Assembly (NCBI RefSeq): GCF_013375935.1
Contig: NZ_CP056117.1
Location: 2,170,001 to 2,234,000, forward strand
DNA: 64,000 bases
Direction of reading: 5' to 3'
Source of the DNA: Enterobacter cloacae
Lineage (GTDB): Bacteria > Pseudomonadota > Gammaproteobacteria > Enterobacterales > Enterobacteriaceae
Part shown: piece after piece, positions 63,192-64,000 of the stretch
Position numbering within the stretch: the stretch's first letter is position 1
How the letters are laid out: each line of letters begins with the position of its first letter
Program-made: the position numbers and the translations under genes
The notes under the pieces: generated by a model
The model's database searches: none
The model's input: the letters and a program-made list of their open reading frames with translations, nothing else
What the model was told of the DNA's origin: nothing

Positions 63192-63956
63192 TCACGTTGC
63201 CGTCCAGCCGCCGTCAACCATCAGCGCGCTGCCGGTGATCAGCGCGGCGGCATCAGAGGCGAGAAAGACCACCGGGCCCATAATGTCCTCAAGCCTGCCC
63301 AGCCGGCGCAGCTTGATGTTCTCCAGCACGTAGTGGCGAAACGCCGGATCGGCCAGCGACGAACGGGAAAGGTCGGTTTCAATAAAGGTCGGGCAGAGCG
63401 TATTTACCCGGATCCCCGCCTCGCCCAGCTCCAGCGCCATGGTTCGGGTTAGCCCTTCAAGGGCGAACTTGGAGGCGCAATACACGCTGCGCCCGGGGCC
63501 GCCCACGTGCCCCATTTGCGAAGAGACGTGAACGATCGACCCGCCTTTATTGCCCGCCCGCATTCGCCCGGCGACGCGCTGGCTGATAAAAAAGGTGGCG
63601 CGCAGGTTGAGCGCTATCACCGCATCGAAATTTTCCTCGCTGACCTCAAGAAATGGCTGGTGACGCGCCAGCCCGGCGCTGTTCACCAGAATGTCGAGAT
63701 CCGGCAGGTTTGCCAGCGCGCGCTCCACGTCATGGGGTTGGGTGATATCCAGCGCTACCGTCTGAAGCGTGAGCCGGTGTCCGGCGGCCAGGCCGGCGGC
63801 GCTCGCCAGCGCGTCACGATCCCGGGCGGCAATCCATACCTCTGCGCCCGCCTGCGCGAGCGCAACGGCGGCGGCAAAGCCAATTCCTCTGGAGCCGCCG
63901 GTGACCAGCGCGCGTTTGCCGTGCAGGTAAAAAGAAGGCGTTTGCGGTAGCGTCAT
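63192..63956 (-). CDS. SDR-family dehydrogenase of the bicupin operon
   Basis: 254 residues, complete. TGGSRGIGFAAAVAL (18-32), NSAGLARHQ near 90, HVSSQMGHV with catalytic Ser and YCASK about 158. Probably oxidises a hydroxy acid or sugar ahead of a lactone-hydrolase and aldolase sequence. First of the four leftward genes in the window; the 44 bp beyond hold no complete feature and the operon may extend further. Confidence 0.86.
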   Translation of the reverse strand: MTLPQTPSFYLHGKRALVTGGSRGIGFAAAVALAQAGAEVWIAARDRDALASAAGLAAGHRLTLQTVALDITQPHDVERALANLPDLDILVNSAGLARHQPFLEVSEENFDAVIALNLRATFFISQRVAGRMRAGNKGGSIVHVSSQMGHVGGPGRSVYCASKFALEGLTRTMALELGEAGIRVNTLCPTFIETDLSRSSLADPAFRHYVLENIKLRRLGRLEDIMGPVVFLASDAAALITGSALMVDGGWTAT

Positions 63957-64000
63957 GAATTACACCTTTTCCCGCACCGGGGCAGGCGCGGCGTAGGGCA

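Noticed and set aside
1-64000. CRISPR arrays, tRNA or rRNA genes, transposases, prophage genes
   Set aside because: None was recognised by eye on either strand; the only dispersed repeats are the short palindromic units listed.

Overview
The window reads as the chromosome of a gamma-proteobacterium of the family Enterobacteriaceae, most like Enterobacter or a close relative. It is GC-rich, many proteins are near-identical to E. coli K-12 families recalled from memory (YgaP, YgaV, YqaE, YahB/D/F/G/I/J), and a Salmonella-type bapABCD adhesin and secretion cluster is present. I see no rRNA, tRNA, CRISPR array, transposase or integrase.

Layout. 0-1.2 kb: sulfide-responsive ygaVP with a 34-bp operator palindrome, then yqaE. 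1.2-10 kb: the yah catabolic cluster: LysR regulator, ankyrin protein, FdrA-like and DUF1116 proteins, a permease, carbamate kinase and a twin-arginine amidohydrolase. It suggests breakdown of a ureido or carbamoyl compound ending in carbamoyl phosphate and ATP. 10-15.2 kb: LysR regulator, MFS transporter, SDR and split transketolase, a sugar or polyol route of unknown substrate. 15.3-20.1 kb: small metabolic genes and regulators. 20.1-20.9 kb: a HigBA-type toxin-antitoxin pair whose toxin frame is broken at a T7 run. 21.1-22.4 kb: AT-richer island with an orphan Hcp. 22.5-38.5 kb: bapD-bapC-bapB and the 3,728-residue adhesin BapA. 39.2-44.6 kb: a probable 27-residue membrane protein, regulators and oxidoreductases. 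44.6-60.4 kb: the most unusual part (below). 60.5-64 kb: a small catabolic operon (SDR, hydrolase, HpcH-type aldolase, bicupin).

The 44.6-60.4 kb locus is two divergent gene sets around a 285-bp AT-rich intergenic region. The leftward set encodes a cellulose-synthase-like glycosyltransferase, three tandem DUF3131 proteins, a globin-like protein lacking the proximal histidine, a cytoplasmic hybrid histidine kinase with Hpt domain, and an exported family 2 glycoside hydrolase. The rightward set encodes an OpgC-type acyltransferase, a probable outer-membrane barrel, and a partner-switch cassette: receiver-PP2C phosphatase, STAS anti-anti-sigma-like protein, and HATPase anti-sigma-like kinase. 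I infer a system that makes, trims, acyl-decorates and perhaps exports a polysaccharide, controlled by a phosphorelay feeding a partner switch. No sigma factor is encoded in it.

Three coding disruptions deserve raw-read checks: C7 in the glycosyltransferase, T7 in higB, and an in-frame amber codon cutting a cysteine-rich tail from one DUF3131 protein. All could be sequencing errors, strain-specific decay, or (for the runs) slippage sites.
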